DNA of 64,000 nt from UBA12545 sp051024685 (GTDB taxonomy: Bacteria > Bacillota > DSM-521 > Neomoorellales > Neomoorellaceae), in the NCBI GenBank assembly GCA_051024685.1, contig JAZHPA010000009.1, forward strand, positions 12,470 to 76,469, given 5' to 3'. The notes under the pieces are model-generated. The model had not been told where the DNA came from. It saw only the letters and a list, made by a program, of their open reading frames with translations, and did no database searches. Shown here piece by piece: positions 15,889 through 23,731 of this stretch (position 1 is its first letter; each line of letters opens with the position of its first letter). The position numbers were made by a program, and so were the translations under genes.

Positions 15889-16508
15889 AGTTTAACCTAA
15901 CGCGGCCGGCTGCCGCCTATCTGAAAGAAAAGCTCCAGCTAACCCCCGAGCAAGAGGAAATTGCCCTTTACGGCCTGCAAACCATTGTTTATCCCCTCAC
16001 CGGCCTTCTGGGTATCATCCTGGTAGGCTGGCTCTGGGGCTGCCTCGGGACCACCCTGGTCGCCGCCTTTGGGGCTGCTTTTCTGCGCCTGTGGTCCGGC
16101 GGTGCCCACAGCCGTTCTCCCCTCACCTGCACCCTGGTAGGTATGGCAGTTTTCCCCTCCATGGGTAAGATAGCCGACCTGGCAGCACCCGCCACGACGG
16201 TCCCCGTCCTGCATCTGGTCCTGGCGGCGGGTTTGGCGGTGTGCCTGTCTACCGTTTACCGGCTGGCCCCCGTGGATTCCCCGGCTAAACCCATCCTTTC
16301 GGCGGATTACCGCCGGAACATGCGCCGCCTGTCAGTAGCAGCCGTCCTCCTTATCACCGCTACCCAGGTCGCCCTTTTAAAAGCCGGGGCCCTCAACCTG
16401 GTCTTGGCCTTGAGCCTGGGTCTATGGTGGCAAACCTTTTCGTTGACAAGGGCGGGTCACAGGTTTGCCGCTTCCGTAGACAAGCTAAGTTCATTACCAA
16501 GGAGGTAG
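15882..16508 (+). CDS. AgrB-family propeptide-processing membrane protease
   Basis: 208 residues with several membrane segments. The AgrB catalytic pair is visible: His in RLWSGGAHS (about residue 75) and Cys in PLTCTLVGMAVFPSMGK eight residues later. VDSPAKPI matches the conserved loop seen before the last segments. AgrB cleaves the C-terminal tail of an AgrD-type propeptide and forms the thiolactone or lactone ring. It lies between the membrane protein and the propeptide gene, six bases apart from the latter. Confidence 0.88.
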   Translation: MLKFNLTRPAAAYLKEKLQLTPEQEEIALYGLQTIVYPLTGLLGIILVGWLWGCLGTTLVAAFGAAFLRLWSGGAHSRSPLTCTLVGMAVFPSMGKIADLAAPATTVPVLHLVLAAGLAVCLSTVYRLAPVDSPAKPILSADYRRNMRRLSVAAVLLITATQVALLKAGALNLVLALSLGLWWQTFSLTRAGHRFAASVDKLSSLPRR

Positions 16509-16513
16509 AGAGG

Positions 16514-16645
16514 ATGAAAAAGTTATTTTATCGCCTGCTGCCGGCTGCCTTCAGCTTGCTGGCCTTAGCGGCAGCCATCGGAGTCAAGCCGGCTTGTCTT
16601 TGGGCATGGCATCAACCCGAAGTACCCAAGTCCCTGCTTAAGTAG
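16514..16645 (+). CDS. Cyclic lactone autoinducer propeptide (AgrD-like)
   Basis: 43 residues starting at the ATG at 16514 with GGAGGTAGAG before it (the site overlaps the agrB stop). Three parts are clear: an amphipathic or hydrophobic leader (MKKLFYRLLPAAFSLLALAA), a core with a single Cys (VKPACLWAWHQ) and an acidic/proline tail (PEVPKSLLK) that AgrB should remove. The ending QPEVPKSL is characteristic of the Firmicutes cyclic-lactone autoinducer family. The mature peptide would be a macrocycle closed on that Cys. Confidence 0.85.
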   Translation: MKKLFYRLLPAAFSLLALAAAIGVKPACLWAWHQPEVPKSLLK

Positions 16646-16775
16646 ATTGGTTCGGGTGCCGGGGAACCCGCCCTTCCCCGGCGTCCAAAGTTGGGGTCCA
16701 TGGCCCCGGATTGGGCATGAACGGTCAGGGGAGGAGGAGTGAAGGCCCTTATCTCGAGGGACGGGAGAATCGTAG

Positions 16776-18479
16776 ATGCGGAAATGGGAAGAGAGAAGAT
16801 CTGAAGAAATATCGGAATACATTCTGGTGACCCATATTGTAAGCCTCTTGATTTTTTTAATGATTGTTTTCAGCTTTTATAATCTCCCGTTGGGCTTCCG
16901 TTTTCCTGTATTCTTAACATTTCTTGCCAGTCTATCTGCCATTGCCATCATCGGATATACTGTTGGGAGGCTTCTCCCGACGATTACCTTCCTGAGCCAC
17001 CCCCATGTGGGTGAAATCTTACTCCTGGCCATCATTTTCCCCGTAACCTTTGCCTTTCTTGGGTATAGCCATAATTTCTCCGGCGCCAAGGTCCTAGTCC
17101 TGGTCCCCATCATTATTACCGCCACCAGCTTCGGAAAGGTTGCCGGGACGGTGGGGGCCGTCGTGGCCTGCGTCCTCCTCTTTTTCCTGGATTATAGACT
17201 TTACGGCTCCTTGCCCGCCGAGGTCTTCCAGGCCGACAGTATTTTAGCCGGGGTGATATTGCTGCTGGCCTGGCTGGTGGGCGGCTTGATGGAGGTGGAG
17301 AGGAAAACCCAGCAGGAGCTGCTGCGGCTGGCCGATTACGATCAATTGACCGGCCTGTACAACCACCGTTATTTGCAGGAAAAGCTGGCCGTGTGGGTAC
17401 AGGAGGCGGCGAGAGATAACCTTCCTCTATCCCTGGTCTTACTGGACATCGACCAGTTCAAGTATTTCAACACCGTTTACGGCTATCACAAGGGAGACCA
17501 AATTTTGGCTTCCTTGGGCCGGTTGCTGCAAGAGGAGGTGAGGGAACCCTCTTATGCTGCCCGTTACGGCAACGACGAATTCGCCCTGGTCTTGCCCGGC
17601 CGGGGAAAGGGCCAGGCTGCGGAGGCGGCCTGCCGCCTAAAAATAAAACTGACGGAGGAGGCTACCCGCACTTTGGTGGGAAGTAAAGGAACGCCGCCTT
17701 TTAAGCCCTTTACCCTTTCGGTCGGTTTGGCCACTTATCCCGCCGACGGTGACGAGGCGCTGGGCCTCATCCGGGCGGCGGAAAACGACCTGTTCAGGGC
17801 CAAGTACTCCCGGGATAAAAACTATCTTTACCATTCTATTATTAGCGAGATCAGTGCGATGAAAGTGAAAGAAGCTTTCCCTACTCTGCAAGTCCTGGTA
17901 GCCCTGATCAATATGAAGGACCGCTACACCTTTGGCCACTCGGAAAGGGTTATGTCCTATGCCCTGGCCCTGGCGGAAAAATTGCCCCTTTCCGAGGAAG
18001 AAAGGGATACTCTGCGTTACGGGGCTTACTTACACGACCTGGGCAAGATCGAAGTTGATAGTTCCGTTCTCACCAAAACAGGACCCCTAAACCAGGAAGA
18101 ACGTGAGGCTATGAAAAACCATACGATATGGGGGGCAGAAATGGTGAAACCTTTAGTATTTTTCCAGGAAATATCACAGATCCTCCGTTCTCACCATGAA
18201 AACTACGACGGGTCCGGCTACCCCGATGGTTTACGAGGGGAAGAAATCCCTCTTCTGGCCCGCATTGTGCGCCTAGCCGACAGCTTTGATGCCATGACCA
18301 CCGACCGCCCCTACCGTCAAGCCCTGTCCTTTGAACAAGCCAGCCGGGAATTGCTGAGGCGCAGCGGAACTTACTACGACCCTTCTCTAATTCACCCCTT
18401 TCTGGAGGCGGTAAAAGAAGTATATGAGAGGCAATCGGGTAGGGCCGGTGGAGAGAGTTCAGACTCCGCCGCCCTTTAA
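16776..18479 (+). CDS. Membrane GGDEF/HD-GYP hybrid protein
   Basis: 567 residues. Six hydrophobic segments span about 15-175, a GGDEF domain about 190-350 and an HD-GYP domain about 365-555. The diguanylate cyclase motif reads GNDEF (in ARYGNDEFALVLPG) instead of GGDEF, so synthesis may be impaired or the domain may be a GTP sensor. The HD-GYP half is intact: FGHSERVMSYA, YLHDLGKIEV, HHENYDGSGYPDG and LADSFDAMTTDRPYR. It probably degrades cyclic di-GMP in response to a membrane or extracellular cue. It starts 131 bp after the autoinducer gene and could be its output, which is unproven. The last 21 bp overlap the convergent trmI. Confidence 0.9.
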   Translation: MRKWEERRSEEISEYILVTHIVSLLIFLMIVFSFYNLPLGFRFPVFLTFLASLSAIAIIGYTVGRLLPTITFLSHPHVGEILLLAIIFPVTFAFLGYSHNFSGAKVLVLVPIIITATSFGKVAGTVGAVVACVLLFFLDYRLYGSLPAEVFQADSILAGVILLLAWLVGGLMEVERKTQQELLRLADYDQLTGLYNHRYLQEKLAVWVQEAARDNLPLSLVLLDIDQFKYFNTVYGYHKGDQILASLGRLLQEEVREPSYAARYGNDEFALVLPGRGKGQAAEAACRLKIKLTEEATRTLVGSKGTPPFKPFTLSVGLATYPADGDEALGLIRAAENDLFRAKYSRDKNYLYHSIISEISAMKVKEAFPTLQVLVALINMKDRYTFGHSERVMSYALALAEKLPLSEEERDTLRYGAYLHDLGKIEVDSSVLTKTGPLNQEEREAMKNHTIWGAEMVKPLVFFQEISQILRSHHENYDGSGYPDGLRGEEIPLLARIVRLADSFDAMTTDRPYRQALSFEQASRELLRRSGTYYDPSLIHPFLEAVKEVYERQSGRAGGESSDSAAL

Positions 18480-19241
18480 AAGACGTGCGAAGGTCAAGAA
18501 GCCCGTATGACCCACCATGCGGTGTTGAGGCCTGATAGCCCGGCCTTCTATATGCCAGCCCCGGAGCATTACCTCCAGGGTTTCAATTAGGGCAAAAGAC
18601 CCTGTCCCCCGCAAGACATTGACGAAACGGCCCACCTGGAGTATGGAAGGAAGGTAAGAACACAGGATGCCCCCGGGAAGGAGAGCCCGGCAAACCGTTT
18701 CTACTGCCCGCCAGGGCTCCGGCACATCTAGCAGAACCCGGTCAAAATCCGCGTCTATACTTTGGGGATCGTAGATGTCTCCCGTCCGGAGTTCCAGAAA
18801 GGGAGGTAAGTGGCCGAAGTAGCCCCTTATGTTTTCCGCTGCCCAGTCTAACATATCCTGGCGCAGGTCATAGGCCACTACCCTGCCCTTTTCCCCCACT
18901 TGCCGTAAGACGGCCAGCAGGAGTCCTCCGCTGCCCACACCGCCTACCAGCACCCTGGCACCCGGAAAAATATCTCCCCACAGGAAAATAATGCCTGTAT
19001 CCTTGGGGTAGATGATGCCGCTCTTGCGGGGCATGTTCAGCACATAATCGGCCAGGGTGGGAGGAAATACATAGAGCTTCCTGCCGCCTGAAGTCTCCAC
19101 TATGCTACCGGGTTCCCGGCCTAACACTCTGTCATGTTCAATGTAACCCCAGTGCGTATGCAGGCGGCCGCCGGAAGTCAGCCGCTCCAGCAAGCAAACG
19201 CGATTATCCGTGAAGACGACCCAGTCTCCTTCGCGAAACAT
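18459..19241 (-). CDS. trmI: tRNA (adenine-58-N1)-methyltransferase
   Basis: 260 residues. An N-terminal small beta domain (about 1-60), FPPTLADYVLNMPRKSGIIYPKD, the SAM-binding GGVGSGGLLLAVL, acidic loop VVAYDLRQDML and the family motif LLDVPEPW identify TrmI. It methylates A58 in the T-loop of tRNA, important for tRNA stability in thermophiles. It is convergent with the GGDEF/HD-GYP gene and overlaps it by 21 bp. Confidence 0.92.
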   Translation of the reverse strand: MFREGDWVVFTDNRVCLLERLTSGGRLHTHWGYIEHDRVLGREPGSIVETSGGRKLYVFPPTLADYVLNMPRKSGIIYPKDTGIIFLWGDIFPGARVLVGGVGSGGLLLAVLRQVGEKGRVVAYDLRQDMLDWAAENIRGYFGHLPPFLELRTGDIYDPQSIDADFDRVLLDVPEPWRAVETVCRALLPGGILCSYLPSILQVGRFVNVLRGTGSFALIETLEVMLRGWHIEGRAIRPQHRMVGHTGFLTFARLLKGGGV

Positions 19242-19349
19242 AAAGCCCTTTCACCTCCCGGTATTGATAAGGAAGTGCTCTAACCAGTCAAAGGTAACCT
19301 TCCTCTATGGTAGCATAAATAGTAACCTAACATGCAAGTTAGCAAAAAC

Positions 19350-19612
19350 CTGAGTTATCCCCACTTTTTGCAGGGCAGGCCTGTTTAGGCTTGGAAGCGA
19401 GCGACTAAACCTGAGCGGTAGCCAAACTTAGCGAGGCGAAAGGCGGAGGCAGGCCCGAGGCCATGGATGGCCGAGGCTGGCAACTGAGACAGGAGGTCGA
19501 ATTTGCCGGGAAGCCTGCCGGAGCCTTGAGCCAAGCGCTAGTTTGGTCCGCGAGGGAGGCCTTTGCGAGCGAAAGCCAAGCAGGCCTGGGATCAAAACTG
19601 GGGATACGTCAG
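19350..19612 (+). mobile_element. MITE family A, copy A1 (263 bp) with 9-bp target duplication
   Basis: Left end CTGAGTTATCCCCAC, right end GTGGGGAT-like GGGGATACGTCAG: imperfect inverted repeats sharing CTGANNTATCCCCA. The flanks are identical, AGCAAAAAC at 19341-19349 and 19613-19621. Interior is GC-rich and full of short inverted repeats (GTTTAG...CTAAAC, GGCCATGGATGGCC) with no usable reading frame. The same sequence recurs inverted at 30728-30985 and directly at 60866-61130. Lies between trmI and nfeD. Confidence 0.9.
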
Positions 19613-19870
19613 AGCAAAAACCCGTTCCTCCAAGCTACAGCCCTTTGCCTGCCGTGGACGTGGACAACGCCGGCGTGAACTTTATGTCAAGGAGTAACAA
19701 ATAAGACTCCGGCAGTCCGGCATTCTGCGGCCCTGCCATGGATTAATCATAAAACAGGGGCTTATTTTTTCGGCCGCCGCCCACGACTTATGGTAAAAAT
19801 CTCTTTAAGAAATGGCCCTGGCATGTTACTAAGAAACATGATAAAATGGTCCCAAAGGATGATTTGAACT
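19613..19870. other. Remainder of the trmI-nfeD spacer
   Basis: After the transposon, about 250 bp of non-coding DNA. A GATAAAAT stretch near 19850 could be the nfeD -10 region, but no matching -35 is clear. Confidence 0.4.
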
Positions 19871-21199
19871 ATGAATCGCTTTGTTACCAGGAGTTTTACC
19901 GTCCTTCTGTTGTCTGCTGTTTTAACCCTAACGTTGTCCCCGCCGCGGGCGGTCGGTTCCCTCGGGCGAGGGATTGAAAGTCCTCCCGCCGTCTATGTCT
20001 TGCGCGTGGAGGGCCCCATTGTCCCCGTAGTAGCGGACTATATCCAGTACGGGATCCAGACGGCCTACGAACAGCACGGGGCTTGCCTCATCCTGGAGCT
20101 TAGCACGCCCGGCGGCCTTTACGCGACAACACAGAAAATTGTAGAAAGTATATTGAACTCCCCGGTGCCCGTGGTGGTCTATGTTTCCCCCGCCGGGGCA
20201 TGGGCGGGGTCAGCTGGCACTTTTATTACCATTGCCGCCCACGTGGCAGCTATGGCGCCCGGCAGCAGGATCGGTGCCGCCCATCCAGTGGCCATAGACA
20301 ACGACAGCGGGCTCTCGGAGACCCAAAAGCAGAAAATGGCACAGGATGCAGCCGCCTGGGTTCGGAGTATCGCCCAATTAAGGGGACGGGACCCCTCCCA
20401 GGCGGAACTGGCAGTTTTGGAAAGCAGATCCTTTAGCGATAGCGAAGCCATCCAGGCCAAGCTGGTGGATCTCCAGGCGTCCGACCGCGCCGACCTTTTA
20501 GCTCAGTTGCAGGGGCGCAAGGTTAGTATGGTCGACGGCCGCGAGGTTGCGCTGAATGTGGTTGGCCTCCCCGTCCGGGAAATACCCATGAGCTCGGTTC
20601 AGCGGCTGTTGTTCGGGATAAGCGATCCCAATATCGCTTACATCCTCATGAGCATTGGCACCATCGGGCTTTTGGCCGAACTATACAACCCCGGCGCCGT
20701 ATTTCCCGGGGTGGTAGGCGGCATCAGCCTGATTCTTGGCCTTTACGCCCTGGGCAGTCTCAATGCCCAGTTGAGCGGGCTCGTATTACTCCTGCTGGGC
20801 CTCGGCCTGCTCGCGGCCGAAGTTTTCGTGGTCAGCCACGGCCTGCTGGCGGCCGGCGGGCTGGTATCCTTCATATTGGGCTCCCTTATGCTCTTTAGCG
20901 GGGGTCCTCCTGTCTTCCGCGTAAGCTTGAGCCTGATAGCCCTTACCGCCCTGATTATGATGGGGTTCGTAGCTTTTCTTTTAGGTGCCGTGGTCAAAGC
21001 TCAGCGTCGTCCGGCGGTGACCGGAAGGGAAAGTTTGGAAGGTACAGTAGGAGTGGCCTTGACTGATTTGAAACCCGAAGGCATCCTGCTGTTAGAAGGC
21101 GAACGCTGGAAGGCTGAAAGCATAGAGCCGGTAGAAGCCGGTGAGAAGGTGAAGGTCATCGGTGTAGAGGGGTTAAAACTAAAGGTGAAAAAGCCTTAG
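19871..21199 (+). CDS. nfeD: NfeD family membrane-bound ClpP-class serine protease
   Basis: 442 residues. A signal peptide or N-terminal anchor (about 1-28) is followed by a ClpP/crotonase-like protease domain: ELSTPGGLYATT, the Ser nucleophile in WAGSAGTF (about 115) and a Lys in TQKQKMAQD as the second dyad residue. Four to five membrane segments (about 250-375) and a C-terminal NfeD OB-fold (GTVGVALTDLKPEGILLLEGERW) complete the long-form architecture. It works with the stomatin-like protein encoded 22 bp downstream, probably in membrane quality control. Confidence 0.94.
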   Translation: MNRFVTRSFTVLLLSAVLTLTLSPPRAVGSLGRGIESPPAVYVLRVEGPIVPVVADYIQYGIQTAYEQHGACLILELSTPGGLYATTQKIVESILNSPVPVVVYVSPAGAWAGSAGTFITIAAHVAAMAPGSRIGAAHPVAIDNDSGLSETQKQKMAQDAAAWVRSIAQLRGRDPSQAELAVLESRSFSDSEAIQAKLVDLQASDRADLLAQLQGRKVSMVDGREVALNVVGLPVREIPMSSVQRLLFGISDPNIAYILMSIGTIGLLAELYNPGAVFPGVVGGISLILGLYALGSLNAQLSGLVLLLLGLGLLAAEVFVVSHGLLAAGGLVSFILGSLMLFSGGPPVFRVSLSLIALTALIMMGFVAFLLGAVVKAQRRPAVTGRESLEGTVGVALTDLKPEGILLLEGERWKAESIEPVEAGEKVKVIGVEGLKLKVKKP

Positions 21200-21221
21200 C
21201 GAAAGGAGAGGTGTTAGAAGC

Positions 21222-21974
21222 GTGGAGAATTTTATCACCCTCATTGCCCTGGTGGTAGTCATCGCCAGCATTCTGTCCTCTGCCATACGGGTCGTCCAGG
21301 AATATGAGCGAGGTGTGATTTTCCGGCTGGGGCGTTATGTAGGAGTGAGGGGACCGGGTCTGTTTTTCTTGATCCCCTTTATCGAGCGCATGCAAAAAGT
21401 AGACCTGCGGGTGGTGACCATGGACGTCCCCACCCAGGAGGCCATTACCAGGGATAACGTTACCGTGAAGGTTAATGCGGTAGTATACTTCCGGGTAGTG
21501 GACCCCGCCAATGCGGTCATTAAAGTGGTAAACCATATAATGGCCACTTCCCAGCTAGCCCAGACCACCCTGCGCAGCGTCCTGGGCCAGTCCGACCTTG
21601 ACGAGCTCCTTTCCAAACGGGAGCAGATCAACCAGCGGCTCCAGCAGATTATTGATGAGGGTACCGAGCCCTGGGGGGTTAAAGTGAGCCTGGTGGAAAT
21701 CAGAGACGTGGAGCTTCCCCAGACCATGCAGAGGGCCATGGCCGCCCAGGCCGAAGCAGAACGCGACCGGCGGGCCAAAATCATCCTTGCCGACGGTGAA
21801 TATCAGGCCGCCGAAAAGCTGGCCCAGGCAGCCCAGATTATCTCTTCCCAGCCGGCCTCCCTGCAACTGCGCTACCTGCAGACCCTCACGGAAATCGCTT
21901 CGGATAAAAGTAACATTGTTGTGTTCCCTATTCCCGTGGAACTCTTTAAGGAGTTCTGGAACCGGGAGAAATAG
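21222..21974 (+). CDS. Slipin (stomatin/prohibitin family membrane protein)
   Basis: 250 residues from a GTG at 21222 with GGAGAGG before it. One N-terminal membrane segment, then the SPFH/band-7 domain (VQEYERGVIFRLGRYVG, GPGLFFLIPFIERMQKVDLR, TKE-type TQEAITRDNVTVKVNAVVYFRV) and a C-terminal coiled coil rich in Ala, Glu and Arg (AMAAQAEAERDRRAKI). NfeD/slipin pairs are conserved; the protease cleaves the slipin C-terminal region in archaeal homologues. Oligomeric membrane scaffold. Confidence 0.95.
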   Translation: MENFITLIALVVVIASILSSAIRVVQEYERGVIFRLGRYVGVRGPGLFFLIPFIERMQKVDLRVVTMDVPTQEAITRDNVTVKVNAVVYFRVVDPANAVIKVVNHIMATSQLAQTTLRSVLGQSDLDELLSKREQINQRLQQIIDEGTEPWGVKVSLVEIRDVELPQTMQRAMAAQAEAERDRRAKIILADGEYQAAEKLAQAAQIISSQPASLQLRYLQTLTEIASDKSNIVVFPIPVELFKEFWNREK

Positions 21975-22105
21975 CCTCGAATACCTGGCTGCAGGATCCT
22001 GGCCATGAACTTCGGGCCCCGGCTGAAGGCCAGGGGCCTTTCTTTTACTCTCCCGTCTTGCCGCCGGCATGTGGGAGGTCTTAACGCCGGATTCCTTGAT
22101 ACGGA
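21975..22105. other. Spacer between slipin gene and MITE B1
   Basis: 130 bp without a gene. Contains GGCCCC/GGGGCC-like short inverted repeats with TTTCTTTT near 22031-22050 (CCCCGGCTGAAGGCCAGGGGCC), a possible weak terminator for the nfeD-slipin pair. Confidence 0.35.
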
Positions 22106-22375
22106 CTGAGCTATCCCCAGCTTTTATTCCAGGCCTGCTCGGCTTGCGCTCGCTCCAGAAACCCTCGCGGGCAGGACTTTTGCTCGGTCTCAAAGCTTAA
22201 GGCGGGGTTCCCGGCCCAAATCGGCGTCCTTGCCGATGGGCCGGTCTCGGACCTCCTATCCTCGACCCCGCCTCCGCTTTCGGCCAAAGCTTAAAGCCTG
22301 GGCTAGCCGCGAAGGCTTGCTCGCTCGCTTTCAAGTCCAAGCAGGCCTCCCCTGGAAAAAGTGGGGATACGCCAG
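22106..22375 (-). mobile_element. MITE family B, copy B1 (270 bp) with 9-bp target duplication
   Basis: Ends CTGAGCTATCCCCAG and GTGGGGATACGCCAG, the same terminal sequence class as family A. Flanks are identical: TGATACGGA at 22097-22105 and 22376-22384. The interior differs from family A and is a nested palindrome: GGCGGGGT pairs with ACCCCGCC around GGCCC/GGGCC and ATCGGC/GCCGAT. Near-identical to the copy at 29798-30065. Strand given relative to A1 orientation by the AGGCCTGCTTGGC-like end. Confidence 0.9.
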
Positions 22376-22493
22376 TGATACGGACTCTTGCCTGCTTGTT
22401 GAGGGTATGCTATAATACAGCGGAAAATGCTTCCCTGCTCCACCTGTACGGGTGGGGCCGATGGAGTCCAGAGGGAGGAGGTGTGGCCAAGGT
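22376..22493. other. Leader of the rpsF cluster
   Basis: 118 bp. TTGCCTGCTTGTTGAGGG followed by TATGCTATAATA at about 22406-22417 gives a TTGTTG or TTGAGG with TATAAT-type -10 (GCTATAATAC), a probable promoter for rpsF-ssb-rpsR. Confidence 0.5.
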
Positions 22494-22790
22494 ATGCGCA
22501 GTTACGAAGCCCTGTTTGTAATCAAGCCAGACCTGGACGCCGAACAGACCCAGGCAGTGGTAGATAAGTTCACCAACCTTATTGTCAACAGCGGAGGAGA
22601 AGTCATCCAGGTAGACAAATGGGGCAAGAAGCGGTTGGCCTACGAGGTGCGGAAATTCCGCGAAGGTTACTATGTTTTGCTACAGTTTAAGGGCCACGCG
22701 GCCGTTGCCCAGGAATTGGAACGGGTCTTCAAGATTACCGATGAGGTTATCCGCTATTTGATTACCCGCCTGGAGGAAAAGGCAAGCTAA
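22494..22790 (+). CDS. rpsF: 30S ribosomal protein S6
   Basis: 98 residues from the ATG at 22494 (MRSYEALFVIKPD), the canonical S6 start; upstream frame adds sequence that is not conserved. WGKKRLAYEVRKFREGYYVLLQF and the C-terminal DEVIRYLITRLEE match the family. S6 pairs with S18, encoded two genes downstream, in the small-subunit platform. First gene of the conserved rpsF-ssb-rpsR cluster. The GGAGG is about 12 bp from the ATG, slightly long. Confidence 0.96.
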   Translation: MRSYEALFVIKPDLDAEQTQAVVDKFTNLIVNSGGEVIQVDKWGKKRLAYEVRKFREGYYVLLQFKGHAAVAQELERVFKITDEVIRYLITRLEEKAS

Positions 22791-22847
22791 TCCCGGGTTG
22801 GAGCTGGCCTGCAGGATGAAAGATTTTTGCAAGGTGGGGAGAGAGCC

Positions 22848-23270
22848 ATGTTAAACCGGGTGATACTTATCGGCCGCCTGGTGAGGGACCCAGAGCTGCG
22901 CTACACCCCCAGCGGGGTGCCGGTAGCCAATTTCACTCTGGCTGTGGACCGCCCCTACCTCAACCAGCAGGGCGAGCGGGGCACCGATTTCATTCGCATT
23001 GCTTTGTGGCGTAAGTTGGCGGAAACTTGTGCCAACCACCTGGGCAAGGGGCGGCTGGTGGCCGTGGAGGGACGCCTGCAGGTAAGATCTTATGATACCC
23101 CTGAGGGCCAGAGACGCCAGGTCACCGAGGTAGTGGCCGAGGACGTGCGCTTTTTAGACTGGCCCAAAGACCGCACCGCCGGTTCCGACAATCAGGAAAT
23201 AAGCGATTTTCCTGATCTCGGGGAGCTGGGTACGGAAATCGAAATGGGAGAAGACGATCTTCCCTTTTAA
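22848..23270 (+). CDS. ssb: Single-stranded DNA-binding protein
   Basis: 140 residues from the ATG at 22848 (MLNRVILIGRLVRDPELR) behind GGTGGGGAGAG. The OB-fold runs to about residue 105 (VPVANFTLAVDRP, FIRIALWRKLAE, GRLVAVEGRLQVRSY), followed by a short flexible acidic tail ending MGEDDLPF, the C-terminal tip that recruits replication and repair partners. Lies between rpsF and rpsR as in most Firmicutes. Confidence 0.96.
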   Translation: MLNRVILIGRLVRDPELRYTPSGVPVANFTLAVDRPYLNQQGERGTDFIRIALWRKLAETCANHLGKGRLVAVEGRLQVRSYDTPEGQRRQVTEVVAEDVRFLDWPKDRTAGSDNQEISDFPDLGELGTEIEMGEDDLPF

Positions 23271-23287
23271 AAGGAGAGTGAAGCAAT

Positions 23288-23515
23288 TTGGCGCGGGATC
23301 GCAAGCGCGGCCGGAAGCGCGTCTGCAGTTTCTGTGTAGATAAAGTCGATTATATCGATTACAAAGATGTGAACCGCCTACGCAAGTACATGAGCGAGCG
23401 GGGCAAGATCATACCCCGGAGGATTTCGGGCAACTGTGCCCGCCACCAGCGTCAGTTGACGAGGGCTATCAAGAGGGCGCGTATGGTAGCTCTGTTGCCC
23501 TTCACTGCGGAATAA
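23288..23515 (+). CDS. rpsR: 30S ribosomal protein S18, probable zinc-binding form
   Basis: 75 residues beginning at a TTG (23288) with AAAGGAGAG upstream. KRVCSFCVDKVDYIDYKDVNRLRKYMS and RARMVALLPFT identify S18. It keeps CSFC near the N terminus and CARH later, the four residues of the Cys-rich zinc-binding type, whereas many bacteria have the zinc-free version. It ends the rpsF-ssb-rpsR set; an inserted 96-bp element separates it from the next gene. Confidence 0.95.
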   Translation: MARDRKRGRKRVCSFCVDKVDYIDYKDVNRLRKYMSERGKIIPRRISGNCARHQRQLTRAIKRARMVALLPFTAE

Positions 23516-23544
23516 GTAGAAACTTTAAAGGATTAGCGGTTAGG

Positions 23545-23640
23545 GTGCTTCCAAGGGAAATATGAAAATGTCGGGGATGCTGGCGAGCCCATCAGGAGCC
23601 GGCGCCAGCGCCCCGAGTTGGGTAATGCTTCGGAAGCATC
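23545..23640 (+). mobile_element. 96-bp MITE-like element, copy C2, with 9-bp target duplication
   Basis: Begins GTGCTTCCAAGG and ends CTTCGGAAGCATC. Flanked by exact direct repeats GCGGTTAGG at 23536-23544 and 23641-23649, which argues for transposition. Same length and shared core as C1 at 9168-9263. Between the copies, the inner stem changes from CTGGCG/CGCCGG to CTGGCG/CGCCAG, so pairing is kept. Confidence 0.85.
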
Positions 23641-23731
23641 GCGGTTAGGATGGAGGGGGCCAGCCAGTAAGCTCCCTCTTTCCTTATCCAAGGCTGTTTA
23701 GACATCCAAGGTGGGAAGCGAGGCGATATTG

